Translations under genes and position numbers: made by a program
Shown: in pieces, positions 17,329 through 26,044 of the stretch
Numbering within the stretch: the stretch's first letter is position 1
Layout of the letters: the number at the start of each line of letters is the position of its first letter
The notes under the pieces: model-generated
Database searches by the model: none
What the model was told of the DNA's origin: nothing
What the model saw: only the letters and a program-made list of their open reading frames with translations
Assembly: GCA_045657665.1 (NCBI GenBank)
Contig: JAZOTN010000030.1
Coordinates: forward strand, 1 to 64,000
Source of the DNA: RUG12461 sp045657665
GTDB taxonomy: Bacteria; Bacillota; Clostridia; Lachnospirales; Lachnospiraceae
Direction of reading: 5' to 3'
Length of the DNA: 64,000 nucleotides

Positions 17329-18867
17329 ATGCCAAAGGCAGAGGTGTTGATGATGGATGAATTATTAAGAGTTGAAAACAATGTAGAGGACCTGCAAATT
17401 CAATACGATGTACTTGCGCTTGATAGGTCTCAACCTGAAATTGATGAAGCATTGACAACTCTCCAGCAAAAGGTCGATGACATCAATTCCGAGGTTGCAA
17501 AGTTTACTAACGAGGCTGATTGGCTTGATAATACTGTCGCAGCTGCCAGCGGGATTATCTGCGGAATAATAGATTCAGTTTTTGTCGGAGAATTTTCATT
17601 TGAGAAGGCAAACGAATGGGGTAATGAAAAGACTAATAACTTTGTCATTAAAATTGCTCAAAGCCAGGGATATACCGGTAATGACCTCGCTGGGGCTGTA
17701 AAATATCTTGAAGATAAGTTTCCTATAGCTGCAGATAAAGCTACTAATTCATTTGGCGGCGGAAAACAACACCATTTGCGTGATTTTTCACATCACCCTA
17801 CCCCTGTAGGCCTTTTCTTTTCAATACTGACTCAGTTCGCCGGTAAGGTATATGGTACCGATACAGCAGGTATTTTTATGGTGGTTGATCTTTCAAAGGA
17901 CGGTCTTGCTCTTGTCGGAAAAAACACCCCGGAGAGACTTACCTTTGGTGTAATCAACTGGTTTTTCCATATGATAAGTGATATCGCAGGATCTTCCGGT
18001 TCCATCGCAATGGGCAAAGTAGGCACAGGACTTCCTGGCCCCATTGGATCTTTGCTTAAAGAATTATCTGCACTTCCCGTATTTAAAAAGACTAATGAGC
18101 AGGGATACAAAGAGTTCTCTGTTTGGGTTTCAAAACTGTTTAATGGAACCTTACTTGGTGAGCATGATTCTAATGGCAAAATCATAAAAGCTGAGAAGTT
18201 TGACCTTAGAACTGAGATTGGGGTGCTCCAGCAGCTTGGAAAACAAGCCATCCCCGTTATCATAAACGAATGCGTCGTGCGTGGTTTTTATTTCATACGC
18301 AGATTTGCAGAGGAAGTTAAAACTATTCATTCCTTTGCCGAATTAAGAGATATCAATTGGCAAAGGACAATACCCGCCAAGAACCGCACAATTATAAGAA
18401 TGCTTACAATCTCATCCGGAACATTTATGGCATTCGATATGGCTGATGCGGCTGTTCGTGGCGCTATCAACTCCGAAGGAACCCTTCCCGGGTTCGTTGC
18501 GCAGTTTGTTCTCCGTATCAATTTTGTAGGTGTTGGCAGATTTGCTATCGCTGTTGGATGCGATGTGAGCATGGGCATAAAGAAAAGCAAGCTTGAAGCA
18601 CAGCGTTCAAGCATAAAGACTCAGATTATCTACTACAAAGATGCAAAAATCTATTACAAAGTCGGCGATTCTATGCAGAAGGCAAATGAAGCAGAAGAAG
18701 CTATCGAGGCACTCTCCGATAATATTGTTCAGATTAAAAACTTTTACAGAAATACACTCGTAGATATGGATGAGAACAGCAAAACAATAATCGATGTCAC
18801 TGAAGGCTTTACAAATAATAACCCAGATACAGTTAAAGCCATTAACGACATTCTTTCAGAGGTATAA
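17329..18867 (+). CDS. Conserved protein of unknown function with His-rich motif
   Basis: I recognise this as a recurrent gut-Firmicute hypothetical but know no function. The N-terminal 70 residues are a coiled coil. The centre has a Gly-rich, weakly hydrophobic region (LDNTVAAASGIICGIIDSVF), then the striking QHHLRDFSHHPTPVGL and an AGSSGSIAMGKVGTGLPGP segment. The last 80 residues are again helical. The His cluster could bind metal. The start is uncertain: ATG 17329 has AAAGGA 9 bases upstream, while ATG 17320 and ATG 17353 are alternatives. A zinc-ribbon stub directly upstream may be its real N-terminus through a frame change. The stop is 3 bases before the next start, so the two genes form a pair. 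Confidence 0.65.
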   Translation: MPKAEVLMMDELLRVENNVEDLQIQYDVLALDRSQPEIDEALTTLQQKVDDINSEVAKFTNEADWLDNTVAAASGIICGIIDSVFVGEFSFEKANEWGNEKTNNFVIKIAQSQGYTGNDLAGAVKYLEDKFPIAADKATNSFGGGKQHHLRDFSHHPTPVGLFFSILTQFAGKVYGTDTAGIFMVVDLSKDGLALVGKNTPERLTFGVINWFFHMISDIAGSSGSIAMGKVGTGLPGPIGSLLKELSALPVFKKTNEQGYKEFSVWVSKLFNGTLLGEHDSNGKIIKAEKFDLRTEIGVLQQLGKQAIPVIINECVVRGFYFIRRFAEEVKTIHSFAELRDINWQRTIPAKNRTIIRMLTISSGTFMAFDMADAAVRGAINSEGTLPGFVAQFVLRINFVGVGRFAIAVGCDVSMGIKKSKLEAQRSSIKTQIIYYKDAKIYYKVGDSMQKANEAEEAIEALSDNIVQIKNFYRNTLVDMDENSKTIIDVTEGFTNNNPDTVKAINDILSEV

Positions 18868-18870
18868 GTT

Positions 18871-19860
18871 ATGGCTAAGGATAAAGAAACACTTACAAAA
18901 AAGGAGCAAGAGACTCTTGAACTGCAACTGGCTACAAACTTTGAGGCTATTGTTGCTATCTCTGAGGACATGGAAAAAGCGAAAGCCCTCGGAGCGACTG
19001 CCCGAGAAAAGGCTGAAGCTGTACAAACCGGTTTCTGGAAAAGCAAAGCTAAGGCTTTTGAGGATTTAAAAGACGCTACAATAACTACCGCAGATACCAC
19101 GCTTGCAACTCTTGATATCGTTGATAAGGTATCTGAGAATCAGAAAAGAATGGCTGACGCCTGCAACGAGTTCATAAAGCTTGGCGCAGTCGATCTCGCT
19201 ACCAACCGTGCAGTCATTGCATTTATAGAAAAGACCATGACTGGCGGTGCTGATAAGACTTTGGGTGAAGAAACGGTAAGCCAGCTACAGGGTGTTATAA
19301 GGGATCTGAAACAAAAATCAGACCTTCTTGTTAAGCAGAGAAAGCAAGGTGCTAAGATTAATGAGCATGAAACAAGGCTTGTTCAAGTCGAGGCTCATGC
19401 AAATGATCTTGATACTGAAATTGAAAAATCAAGAAAATCAGAAAAGAAACATGACAATGAGATAAAAGAACAACGTGAAAAAGGTGCTGAACGTGATAGA
19501 CGTCTTGATGCTGGTGATAAAAGAGACGATACCCAGGATAAGCAAATACAGAATCTTCATCAAAAAAATATAGAACAAGATGAACGACTCCAGCAGGGTG
19601 ACGATTATGATAAAGAACAAGACGAGCGATTAAAACAGGGCGAGGAAAAGGACATTGAGCAAGATGCTGTTCTTGAAGAACAAAAGCAAAAAGATGTCGA
19701 ACATGACAAAGCACTGGCTGAGCTCGAGGATAGAATAAAGGTTCTTGAGAATGATCTTGAAATCGTAAAGAACAGTAAGCGCACACAACTCTATATTGCA
19801 ATAAGCGCCGGAATCGGCTTAATCGGAGTGATACTTGGAATAATTGCTCTTGTGATATAA
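18871..19860 (+). CDS. Long coiled-coil protein with a C-terminal membrane anchor
   Basis: The 329-residue protein is helical throughout. Residues about 155-290 are an uninterrupted highly charged coiled coil containing near-exact 14-residue repeats (DERLQQGDDYDKEQ, DERLKQGEEKDIEQ, DAVLEEQKQKDVEH), that is, two heptads per unit. It ends with one transmembrane segment (LYIAISAGIGLIGVILGIIA) and no further tail, so it should be tail-anchored with the rod in the cytoplasm. It starts 3 bases after the upstream gene with a GAGG site, and a strong terminator follows. The pairing with the His-motif protein suggests a membrane-associated complex; the role is unknown. Confidence 0.7.
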   Translation: MAKDKETLTKKEQETLELQLATNFEAIVAISEDMEKAKALGATAREKAEAVQTGFWKSKAKAFEDLKDATITTADTTLATLDIVDKVSENQKRMADACNEFIKLGAVDLATNRAVIAFIEKTMTGGADKTLGEETVSQLQGVIRDLKQKSDLLVKQRKQGAKINEHETRLVQVEAHANDLDTEIEKSRKSEKKHDNEIKEQREKGAERDRRLDAGDKRDDTQDKQIQNLHQKNIEQDERLQQGDDYDKEQDERLKQGEEKDIEQDAVLEEQKQKDVEHDKALAELEDRIKVLENDLEIVKNSKRTQLYIAISAGIGLIGVILGIIALVI

Positions 19861-19866
19861 AAATAT

Positions 19867-19900
19867 AGCCTGCGAGGATAAACTCCACGCAGGCTTTTTT
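19867..19900 (+). terminator. Rho-independent terminator ending the defence island operon
   Basis: AGCCTGCG and CGCAGGCT form a perfect 8-bp stem around a 13-base loop, followed by a T run, 6 bases after the stop of the coiled-coil gene. It marks the end of the rightward transcript. Confidence 0.93.
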
Positions 19901-20207
19901 CGTTACATCCATGTAGCATATGATATCATACATTTTATGTTTTTTACACATGATTATATGGGCACCCGTAGGATTGTTTATATATTTTGAGGTCAGGTGA
20001 CAAGGTCACCGCAGCATTATCTATGTAAAGCGACATCGGTATCTGGGGGAGTGCCGGCTGTGCCGGCCACGCAGAAAAAGGTAATTGGCCAAGGGCCAGA
20101 TATGGCGCGTGTTACTCACCCTCATGCTCTTTTTGTATATCAGAGGCTGAACGTCGTATATCTGCCGATTTAGGTGAAATGCTTGATAAATGAAGGGATT
20201 TTGCTAT

Positions 20208-20320
20208 GTCGTTTGAACGACGCACCGTGTCGTCCAACGACGTTCTCACGTTGAAAACCGCATAAACTCGCACTGTTTGAACGACGTATTTTTTTACCCT
20301 GGTCTCACGCAACGACGTTC
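20208..20320. repeat. Cluster of AACGACG-containing direct and inverted repeats
   Basis: TTTGAACGACG occurs exactly at 20212-20222 and 20276-20286, and CAACGACGTTC exactly at 20235-20245 and 20310-20320. GTCGTT-TG-AACGAC at 20208-20221 and GTCGT-CCA-ACGAC at 20229-20241 are small palindromes. The arrangement could be protein binding sites or remains of an att or replication-type region. Confidence 0.55.
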
Positions 20321-20366
20321 CTTTGGGGTGAACCGGAGTGATCAGAACAATTTAAACATTTATCTT

Positions 20367-20427
20367 GCCTACCCAGGTGGCGAACGAAGCGAGCCCAGGA
20401 CCGCTTGTCGGTCATGGAGGGGTAGGC
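20367..20427. ncRNA. Possible branched structured RNA or inverted-repeat element
   Basis: An outer 8-bp helix GCCTACCC/GGGTAGGC (20367-20374 with 20420-20427) encloses a GACCG/CGGTC hairpin (20399-20413) and a weaker GGC/GCC hairpin. The shape is like a three-way junction. No promoter is evident and I do not recognise a family, so this is only a candidate. Confidence 0.3.
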
Positions 20428-20634
20428 GTTCTGTGCATAAACGGGATTGATTTGCTTGAAAAGTATCCCAGTTAAAGCCCACAAATGGGCTTGGATTTGC
20501 AAAATATGTCCCATAACTGACCATAATTGGGCGACTTTTTCTAAAATCATAGTAAATGCGCCCCAATAATACCCATGGAATATCCATAAATGGATCAATA
20601 ATGAAAAGACGACCATAGTGATACTACAGTTAAT

Positions 20635-20694
20635 GCCGAATAACCGAAAAAATTACAGCCAAATAGCCGAAGAGATTGTTGCCAAATAACCGAA
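20635..20694. promoter_or_regulatory. Three 14-bp boxes with 23-bp spacing upstream of the DUF4143 ATPase
   Basis: The box GCCRAATARCCGAA occurs at 20635-20648, 20658-20671 and 20681-20694, each start exactly 23 bases from the last. The third overlaps a possible promoter (TTGCCA 20679-20684, 17 bases, TACTGT 20702-20707). They look like an iterated operator for the gene starting at 20746. Confidence 0.6.
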
Positions 20695-20745
20695 TGCATG
20701 ATACTGTTGTTGTATAGAAAATAGGGAAAAGGGAATAATAATTCT

Positions 20746-22029
20746 ATGGATGATTACAAGAAGAGGGTTGCTGACAGCCTTTTGGAAAGAAAACTGAAAA
20801 GCGCCGGAGCAGTTCTGATCGAAGGACCCAAGTGGTGTGGAAAGACCACAACAGCAGAGCAGATAGCTGCAAGCATATTGTACATGGATGAGCCCGAGAA
20901 GAAGGAACAGAATCTTAGGATGGCTGAGATAAAACCTTCTGTTTTGCTTGCGGGCGAGTTGCCGAGACTGATTGACGAATGGCAGATTGCGCCAGCATTG
21001 TGGGACAGTATCCGGTTTGCTGTTGATCATGGAGGATCCGAGGGAATGTATATTCTGACCGGATCGTCTGTCCCGGTAGATATTTCAAAAATGGAACATT
21101 CGGGAACCGGACGATATGCGAGGATCAAGATGCGCCCCATGTCCTTATTTGAGTCCGGGGAGTCCAATGGAGAGGTTAGTATAAAGGCGCTATTTGACGA
21201 AAAGCCCGGAGTGTCGCTTGCATCTGTAAATAATCTGAGTGTCGAAGATATATCATATCTTGTCTGCAGGGGAGGTTGGCCCCGGGCTGTTTTGCAGAAG
21301 GATAAGGAAATAGCACTTGATCAGGCTCTGAATTATTACGAATCGGTTATCAATAATGATATATCAAGAGTTGATGGAATAAATAGGAATGAACAACGGG
21401 CGAGACTTCTTATGCGTTCGTATGCGAGAAATCAGGGAGCACAGGTTAGCAATGCTGCTCTCAAAGCTGACATGGATGCTAATGATTCTCAGACATTGGA
21501 CGAAGATACAGTTCTGTCATATGTAAATGCGCTTAAAAAGATTTTTGTTGTTGAGGATCTGCCGGCATGGAATCCGAATCTCAGATCAAAAACAGTCGTC
21601 AGAACATCTGATACAAGGTATTTTGTTGATCCTTCGATTGCCACTGCCGCACTGGGTATTTATCCTAAAGATTTAATGAACGACCTGAATACATTTGGGC
21701 TCATGTTTGAAACTATGTGTATTAGAGATCTGAGGATATATGCTGATGCACTCGGAGGACAGCTTTATCATTACAGAGATAAGAGCGGGCTGGAGTGTGA
21801 TGCGGTTATTCATCTGAATAATGGCGATTATGGCCTTATAGAGATTAAGCTTGGCGGAAATACATTGATAGAGCATGGAGCCAAGACAATAAAGGAACTT
21901 GCGGATAAGATCGATACTACCAGGATGCATGAACCTTCTTTTCTTATGGTGCTGTCTGGTACGGATAGTTATGCATATCAGCGAAAAGACGGAGTATATG
22001 TTGTGCCGATCGGATGTCTGAAAGATTAA
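20746..22029 (+). CDS. AAA-type ATPase with C-terminal DUF4143 domain
   Basis: The protein is a P-loop ATPase of the large AAA_14/DUF4143 group common in anaerobes. Walker A is GPKWCGKTTT (K33), Walker B with the following strand is LPRLIDEWQ, and sensor-like LTGSS follows. Residues about 190-400 are the DUF4143 region, which includes the restriction-fold-like GLECDAVIH and GLIEIKLGG. The family's cellular role is not established; members are often linked to mobile or toxin-antitoxin-like contexts. The gene is monocistronic, preceded by GGGAAAAGGG and by three regularly spaced operator-like boxes that suggest tight or self-regulation. Length (427 residues) is normal. Confidence 0.88.
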   Translation: MDDYKKRVADSLLERKLKSAGAVLIEGPKWCGKTTTAEQIAASILYMDEPEKKEQNLRMAEIKPSVLLAGELPRLIDEWQIAPALWDSIRFAVDHGGSEGMYILTGSSVPVDISKMEHSGTGRYARIKMRPMSLFESGESNGEVSIKALFDEKPGVSLASVNNLSVEDISYLVCRGGWPRAVLQKDKEIALDQALNYYESVINNDISRVDGINRNEQRARLLMRSYARNQGAQVSNAALKADMDANDSQTLDEDTVLSYVNALKKIFVVEDLPAWNPNLRSKTVVRTSDTRYFVDPSIATAALGIYPKDLMNDLNTFGLMFETMCIRDLRIYADALGGQLYHYRDKSGLECDAVIHLNNGDYGLIEIKLGGNTLIEHGAKTIKELADKIDTTRMHEPSFLMVLSGTDSYAYQRKDGVYVVPIGCLKD

Positions 22030-22099
22030 CCTGTTGGGTGATGTTTAAAAGTGATAATTATGGTGAAAAGAATAATGATACGACACGTTACGGGAGCCT

Positions 22100-23510
22100 T
22101 TGGTGAAGAAACAATTTGTCCAAAATGACAATAACATGGCTGTGGCCTATTATAGATTCTCTTCTCATGCCCAGAACGAGCAGTCGATTGATCAGCAAAG
22201 AGAATTGGCAGAAGAGTACGCCCAAATACATGGTCTTACTATTGTAAAAGAATATGCTGATGAAGCATTATCCGGGCGTGATGATTCAAGACCGCAGTAT
22301 CAGCTTTTGTTAAGTGAAATCAAAACCTTAAAACCAGCAGTTCTAATTCTCTGGAAAACGGACCGATTGGGCCGAGATCGATATGATCTTATTTTAGCCA
22401 AAAAGATTATCCGTGATGCCGGATGTTCTATTGAATGTGTGGCGGAGCCCTTTTTAGATCCGAATGATCCTACCAGCATTTTTATAGAAGGAATGCTGGA
22501 TGCTCAGGCAGAGTATTACTCAGCTAACCTAACACAAAACGTAATGCGTGGCTTAAACTTTAATGCAAAAAACTGTTACTATAATGGTGTTAAGGTATTC
22601 GGATATAAGACAGAAGAATTACCAGTCAAGGGAAAGGGCGGCAGACCTAAAAAAATATATGCTCTCGATCCCGTGACTTCACCGGTGGTCAGAAGGATAT
22701 TTCAAGACTTTGCAAATGGAAAGCCTTTGCAGGAAATCATTGATGATTTGAATAACCAAGGCCTTAGAACTACTAAAGGCGGTCTGTTCAATCCTAATGG
22801 ACTCCGACACATTCTCATGAACAGAATTTATCTTGGAGAATATCATTACGGCGGTGTTGTAGTTCCTGATGGTGTTCCTCGAATAAATACCTGATGACTT
22901 GTTTGATGAAGTACAGAAGCGTTTTGTATTGAATAAACATAAGCCGAAATCTCCGGAAGCAAGACACTTGGAAGTTACAGAACCTCGTTTTTGGCTGACA
23001 GGTAAATTATTCTGCGGTGAATGTAAAGAATCTATGCAAGGAGTTTCCGGTACGTCAAAATCGGGAAGAATTTATTACTACTACGAGTGTAAAAACCATC
23101 GAAAGTATAAATGCAAGCTGAAGCCGGTTCAGAACGATTTTCTTGAACGCTGTGTTATAGAGATTCTTCGAGAATTTTTATCAGATGAAGGAAACCTGGC
23201 TTCCTTAGCGGTCGATGTGTCGGAATACGCAAGGAAAATGCATTCCGATGATACCTACTTGAAATCTTTGCAAGCAGAGCTTTCCCAGACGGAAAAAGAG
23301 ATTAAGAATATAGTTGATGCCATTAAACAAGGATTGGTTTCGAAGACGTTACAGAAGTCATTGTTCGAACTGGAGACTAAGCAGGTAGCGTTAGAAGATG
23401 CTATAGAGACAGAAAAAGCAAAGCTGGCACTGGCGATGAATAAAGATCAGAAAGATTCATTTCCTCCACAAATGCACTTACCAGGCGTACCGGATCATCA
23501 GCCGGAATAG
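22100..23510 (+). pseudogene. Large serine recombinase, frameshifted
   Basis: This is a site-specific recombinase of the resolvase/invertase large-serine group that would excise or integrate the island. The catalytic domain has AYYRFSSHAQNEQSIDQQRE, with the nucleophile Ser in YRFS, and DRLGRD. The recombinase domain (NGLRHILMNRIYLGEYHYGG) is followed by the zinc ribbon (LFCGECKESM, YYECKNHRKYKCK) and a coiled coil. Near 22882 one extra A (ATAAAT for ATAAT) ends the frame at TGA 22892-22894; correcting it gives PRIIPDDLFDEVQKRF and joins both parts. Near 23450 the expected HFLxK tail appears only in the +1 frame, so a second frameshift and a lost C-terminus are likely. Start could be GTG 22103 or ATG 22136. 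The gene lies where AT-rich island DNA gives way to the cstA region. Confidence 0.85.
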
Positions 23511-23540
23511 CCTGTTTTAAAACATATCATGAATTCCGGT

Positions 23541-24980
23541 TCACTGGAACATATTGGGAAACGGAACTTGATTCTTTTTACGGACAGCGAATCTCACATA
23601 TATCATAAACAGAACAATTGCAAACCCGATTCCCACAGGATATGCTATTGACGCCGAAAGCTTAAATCCTTCCTCCGCCATCAGAATATAGGTTAAGGTT
23701 ACGGCTGACATAAAGGTTGCGGGAAGTGCCGTCAAAAGCGAACCGAATTTGTATTTTCCATATTGTACAAGATACGATGTCACAACCCAGAGGGCTATCA
23801 TCGCGATCGTCTGATTGCTCCAGGCGGCATATCTCCACATCATGCTGAAGTCCAAACGCGTAAGAACAGCGGCAATCCCCAGCAGAGGAAGCGAGATCAA
23901 CAGTCGGTTGCGAATCTTTTTCTGATCCAGTTTCGTCCATTCAGCAATGATCAGTCTTGCAGAACGAAACGCCGTATCACCGGAAGTGATCGGGCATATA
24001 ACAACACCGATCACGGCGAGAACACCGCCCACACCTCCCAGCAGAGTACTGCTGACCTCATAGACCACACCGGATTGTCCCAAACTCCCAAGCGCATCAT
24101 TCAAAAGCTGTGATCCGCCGTAAAATGCGACGCCTGCGGCAGCCCATACAAGAGCGACGATGGACTCGATGATCATGGCACCGTAAAACACCCTGCGGCC
24201 GTCTTTCTCATCGGTAATGCACTTTGCCATAAGCGGCGACTGTGTCGCGTGGAAACCCGAAATAGCCCCGCAAGCTACCGTAATGAACATGAATGGCCAT
24301 ATCGGAAGACTGTCCGGATGAAGATTCGCAAAAGTGATTTCCGGAATACTGTAGTCCGGAAGGATAAAAATGCTGCCGACGATACCTACTGCCATGATGA
24401 TCAGAACGACTCCGAATACCGGATATATTTTTCCGATAAGCTTATCGATCGGGAGTATCGTCGCAAGTATATAATAAACCAGAATAATAATGAGCCAGAT
24501 GTGTTCCGGCACAAAACCTGACGTCAGCTTCGTAAGCAAAGCCGCGGGACTTGTAATGAAGACCGTGCCGATCATCAGCAATAACAGCACAGAAAAGACA
24601 CGCATAATATAGAGCATCGGTTTCCCGAGAAACTTGCCGGAGAGTTCCGCAATGGATACACCGCCGTGTCGTTCTGAAACCATCCCACACATATAATCGT
24701 GAACTGCACCTCCCAGAATCGCTCCGAATACAATCCATAAAAACACCACCGGGCCAAAACATGCGCCCATCAGGGCCCCGAAGATCGGACCGGTTCCCGC
24801 AATATTCAGAAACTGTATCAGGACAGCCTTCCAGGTTTTAACAGGAACACAGTCCACGCCGTCATTTACCGCGATCGCGGGTGTCTTTCGACCATCCGGT
24901 CCAAATACTTTCTGCGTCAGTCTTCCGTACAAAAAGAATCCAACCAATAATACAACTAATGCCAAAATAAAGGAAACCAT
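23541..24980 (-). CDS. cstA: CstA family carbon starvation / peptide or pyruvate transporter
   Basis: CstA proteins are cytoplasmic-membrane carriers for peptides or pyruvate. The 479-residue protein is strongly hydrophobic with about 13-14 membrane segments. It contains the family signatures FLNIAGTGPIFGALMGACFG, ACGAISGFHATQSPL and ITSGDTAFRSARLII. It matches the short Firmicute form rather than the roughly 700-residue enterobacterial protein. The start has a GGGGG-rich ribosome site. A decayed decarboxylase lies 30 bases upstream on the same strand, so a former decarboxylase-transporter operon is likely. The transported substrate cannot be told from sequence. Confidence 0.93.
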   Translation of the reverse strand: MVSFILALVVLLVGFFLYGRLTQKVFGPDGRKTPAIAVNDGVDCVPVKTWKAVLIQFLNIAGTGPIFGALMGACFGPVVFLWIVFGAILGGAVHDYMCGMVSERHGGVSIAELSGKFLGKPMLYIMRVFSVLLLLMIGTVFITSPAALLTKLTSGFVPEHIWLIIILVYYILATILPIDKLIGKIYPVFGVVLIIMAVGIVGSIFILPDYSIPEITFANLHPDSLPIWPFMFITVACGAISGFHATQSPLMAKCITDEKDGRRVFYGAMIIESIVALVWAAAGVAFYGGSQLLNDALGSLGQSGVVYEVSSTLLGGVGGVLAVIGVVICPITSGDTAFRSARLIIAEWTKLDQKKIRNRLLISLPLLGIAAVLTRLDFSMMWRYAAWSNQTIAMIALWVVTSYLVQYGKYKFGSLLTALPATFMSAVTLTYILMAEEGFKLSASIAYPVGIGFAIVLFMIYVRFAVRKKNQVPFPNMFQ

Positions 24981-25010
24981 ACTCTGTCCCCCTTTCTTCT
25001 CGTATGCTCA

Positions 25011-25738
25011 TCATTGCTCCCGACACAGTATATTATTCCATTCATATTGAGCGATTTCATCCAGCAGCGAGATCGTCTGCAGAATATCATCCTCCGTCGT
25101 GTTGGCGTTGATGGTACACATCCGGAGCGTTCTTTTTCCCTGCAGCGTGGTGGTCACGATAAAAGCAAACCCTCTGCTGATGATCTCCTTTGAGATCCTG
25201 CCGGTCAGCTCGTCAAGCTCCTCGTCGGAAAGGCCCTCCGGCGCATAGCGGAAATTGATCGTACCGCAGCTTGGGTTGGAAACGATCTCCCAGTTCGGCC
25301 GCTTGGTCAGCTCTCTTTTCACAACGTTGGCATTATAGAAAGAATACTCGATCAACTCCGCCAGAAGGTCCGTCCCCGTCGCCTGCTCCCATCCGCCGAC
25401 GTGGAGATTGTACACATCTGTCAGGATACTGCCTGCCAGCGAATACGGGGAAACCGCCGACGCCACGAAGGAAAAGAACCTGGGGTGCTGCGTCAGCATC
25501 GCCTGCTCAAACACATCGTTGACCAGCTCATTTCCCACCTCCAGCGGGTCTCTGCCCTTCGCCGGGATGTCCATGGACAGGATTCGTTCTACCGTCTCCT
25601 CGTCAGGCTTTTCGAAGATGGGCAACTCCCGGATCTGCGCGTTTTTCTCTATGATCTTTTCAATATAACTGTTTAATTGCGCTACCTGATCCTCAAAACC
25701 TTTTTTACGCTTTTATCAAATTCAAGCCAGTCAAACAT
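25011..25738 (-). pseudogene. PLP-dependent group II (aromatic/acidic amino acid-type) decarboxylase remnant
   Basis: The N-terminus reads MFDWLEFDKSVKK and then loses frame in a run of six A; one more A would restore GFEDQVAQLNSYIEK and join the long open part. That part covers the N-terminal region (HPRFFSFVASAVSPYSLAGS, LTDVYNLHVGGW) and then jumps directly to the C-terminal domain (NWEIVSNPSCGTINFRYAP, LRMCTINANTTEDDI). The central 250 or so residues with the PLP-binding lysine are missing. It therefore cannot be an active enzyme. Intact relatives are about 470-490 residues. The start codon has a GAGG site, so it still may be translated to a short peptide. It was probably an operon partner of cstA. 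Confidence 0.85.
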
Positions 25739-25974
25739 CTTAATATTTCCTCACTGAATTATGATTACACCAAGTACCTTCAATAGCACATCTATTACAA
25801 ACACCCCTCTATAAGTCATGTTTTCAAATCCGGCTCTGCGTTGTTTTGAAGCACTCCGAATAGCTCTCTTGAAAATCAACCTATGATTGCGTAAATATAA
25901 CATATATCCCTGCGGATTTCTACCCTGTAGACATAACGCGGACCTCCTGCCGCAGCCAAAAAGACAGCCACGTA

Positions 25975-26025
25975 TTGAAAATATACACCTGTAGATGTAT
26001 AATGAACATACATCTACAGGTGTAT
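25975..26025 (+). promoter_or_regulatory. Sigma-A promoter embedded in a perfect 18-bp inverted repeat
   Basis: TTGAAA (25975-25980), a 17-base spacer and TATAAT (25998-26003) form a strong promoter. ATACACCTGTAGATGTAT (25983-26000) and its exact reverse complement (26008-26025) with a 7-base centre cover the spacer, -10 and start site. This is the layout of a repressor operator, probably bound by the HTH protein of the downstream pair. The rest of the 25739-26044 gap shows nothing else clear. Confidence 0.85.
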
Positions 26026-26044
26026 TTAATCTGAAAGGATTTCA

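Larger units (their letters stand above)
19901..20634. other. Non-coding stretch with several hairpins and short repeats
   Basis: No credible gene was found here; the frames open on the minus strand lack ribosome sites and family features. Visible structure includes a GGTGAC/GTCACC hairpin (19996-20010), a repeated TGCCGGC near 20055, a TGGCC/GGCCA hairpin near 20087, a cluster of AACGAC/GTCGTT motifs (20208-20320) and a branched hairpin candidate (20367-20427). Two imperfect GGG/CCC-flanked repeats with ATAATACCCAT-like words lie at 20470-20600. Confidence 0.6.

Noticed and set aside
20208..20320. CRISPR array
   Set aside because: The repeats are only 11 bases, irregularly spaced and no cas gene is present.
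20305..20616. Minus-strand frame of 103 codons in the non-coding stretch
   Set aside because: It has no ribosome site or recognisable family, spans several hairpins, and its codons look like a by-product of repeated intergenic sequence.
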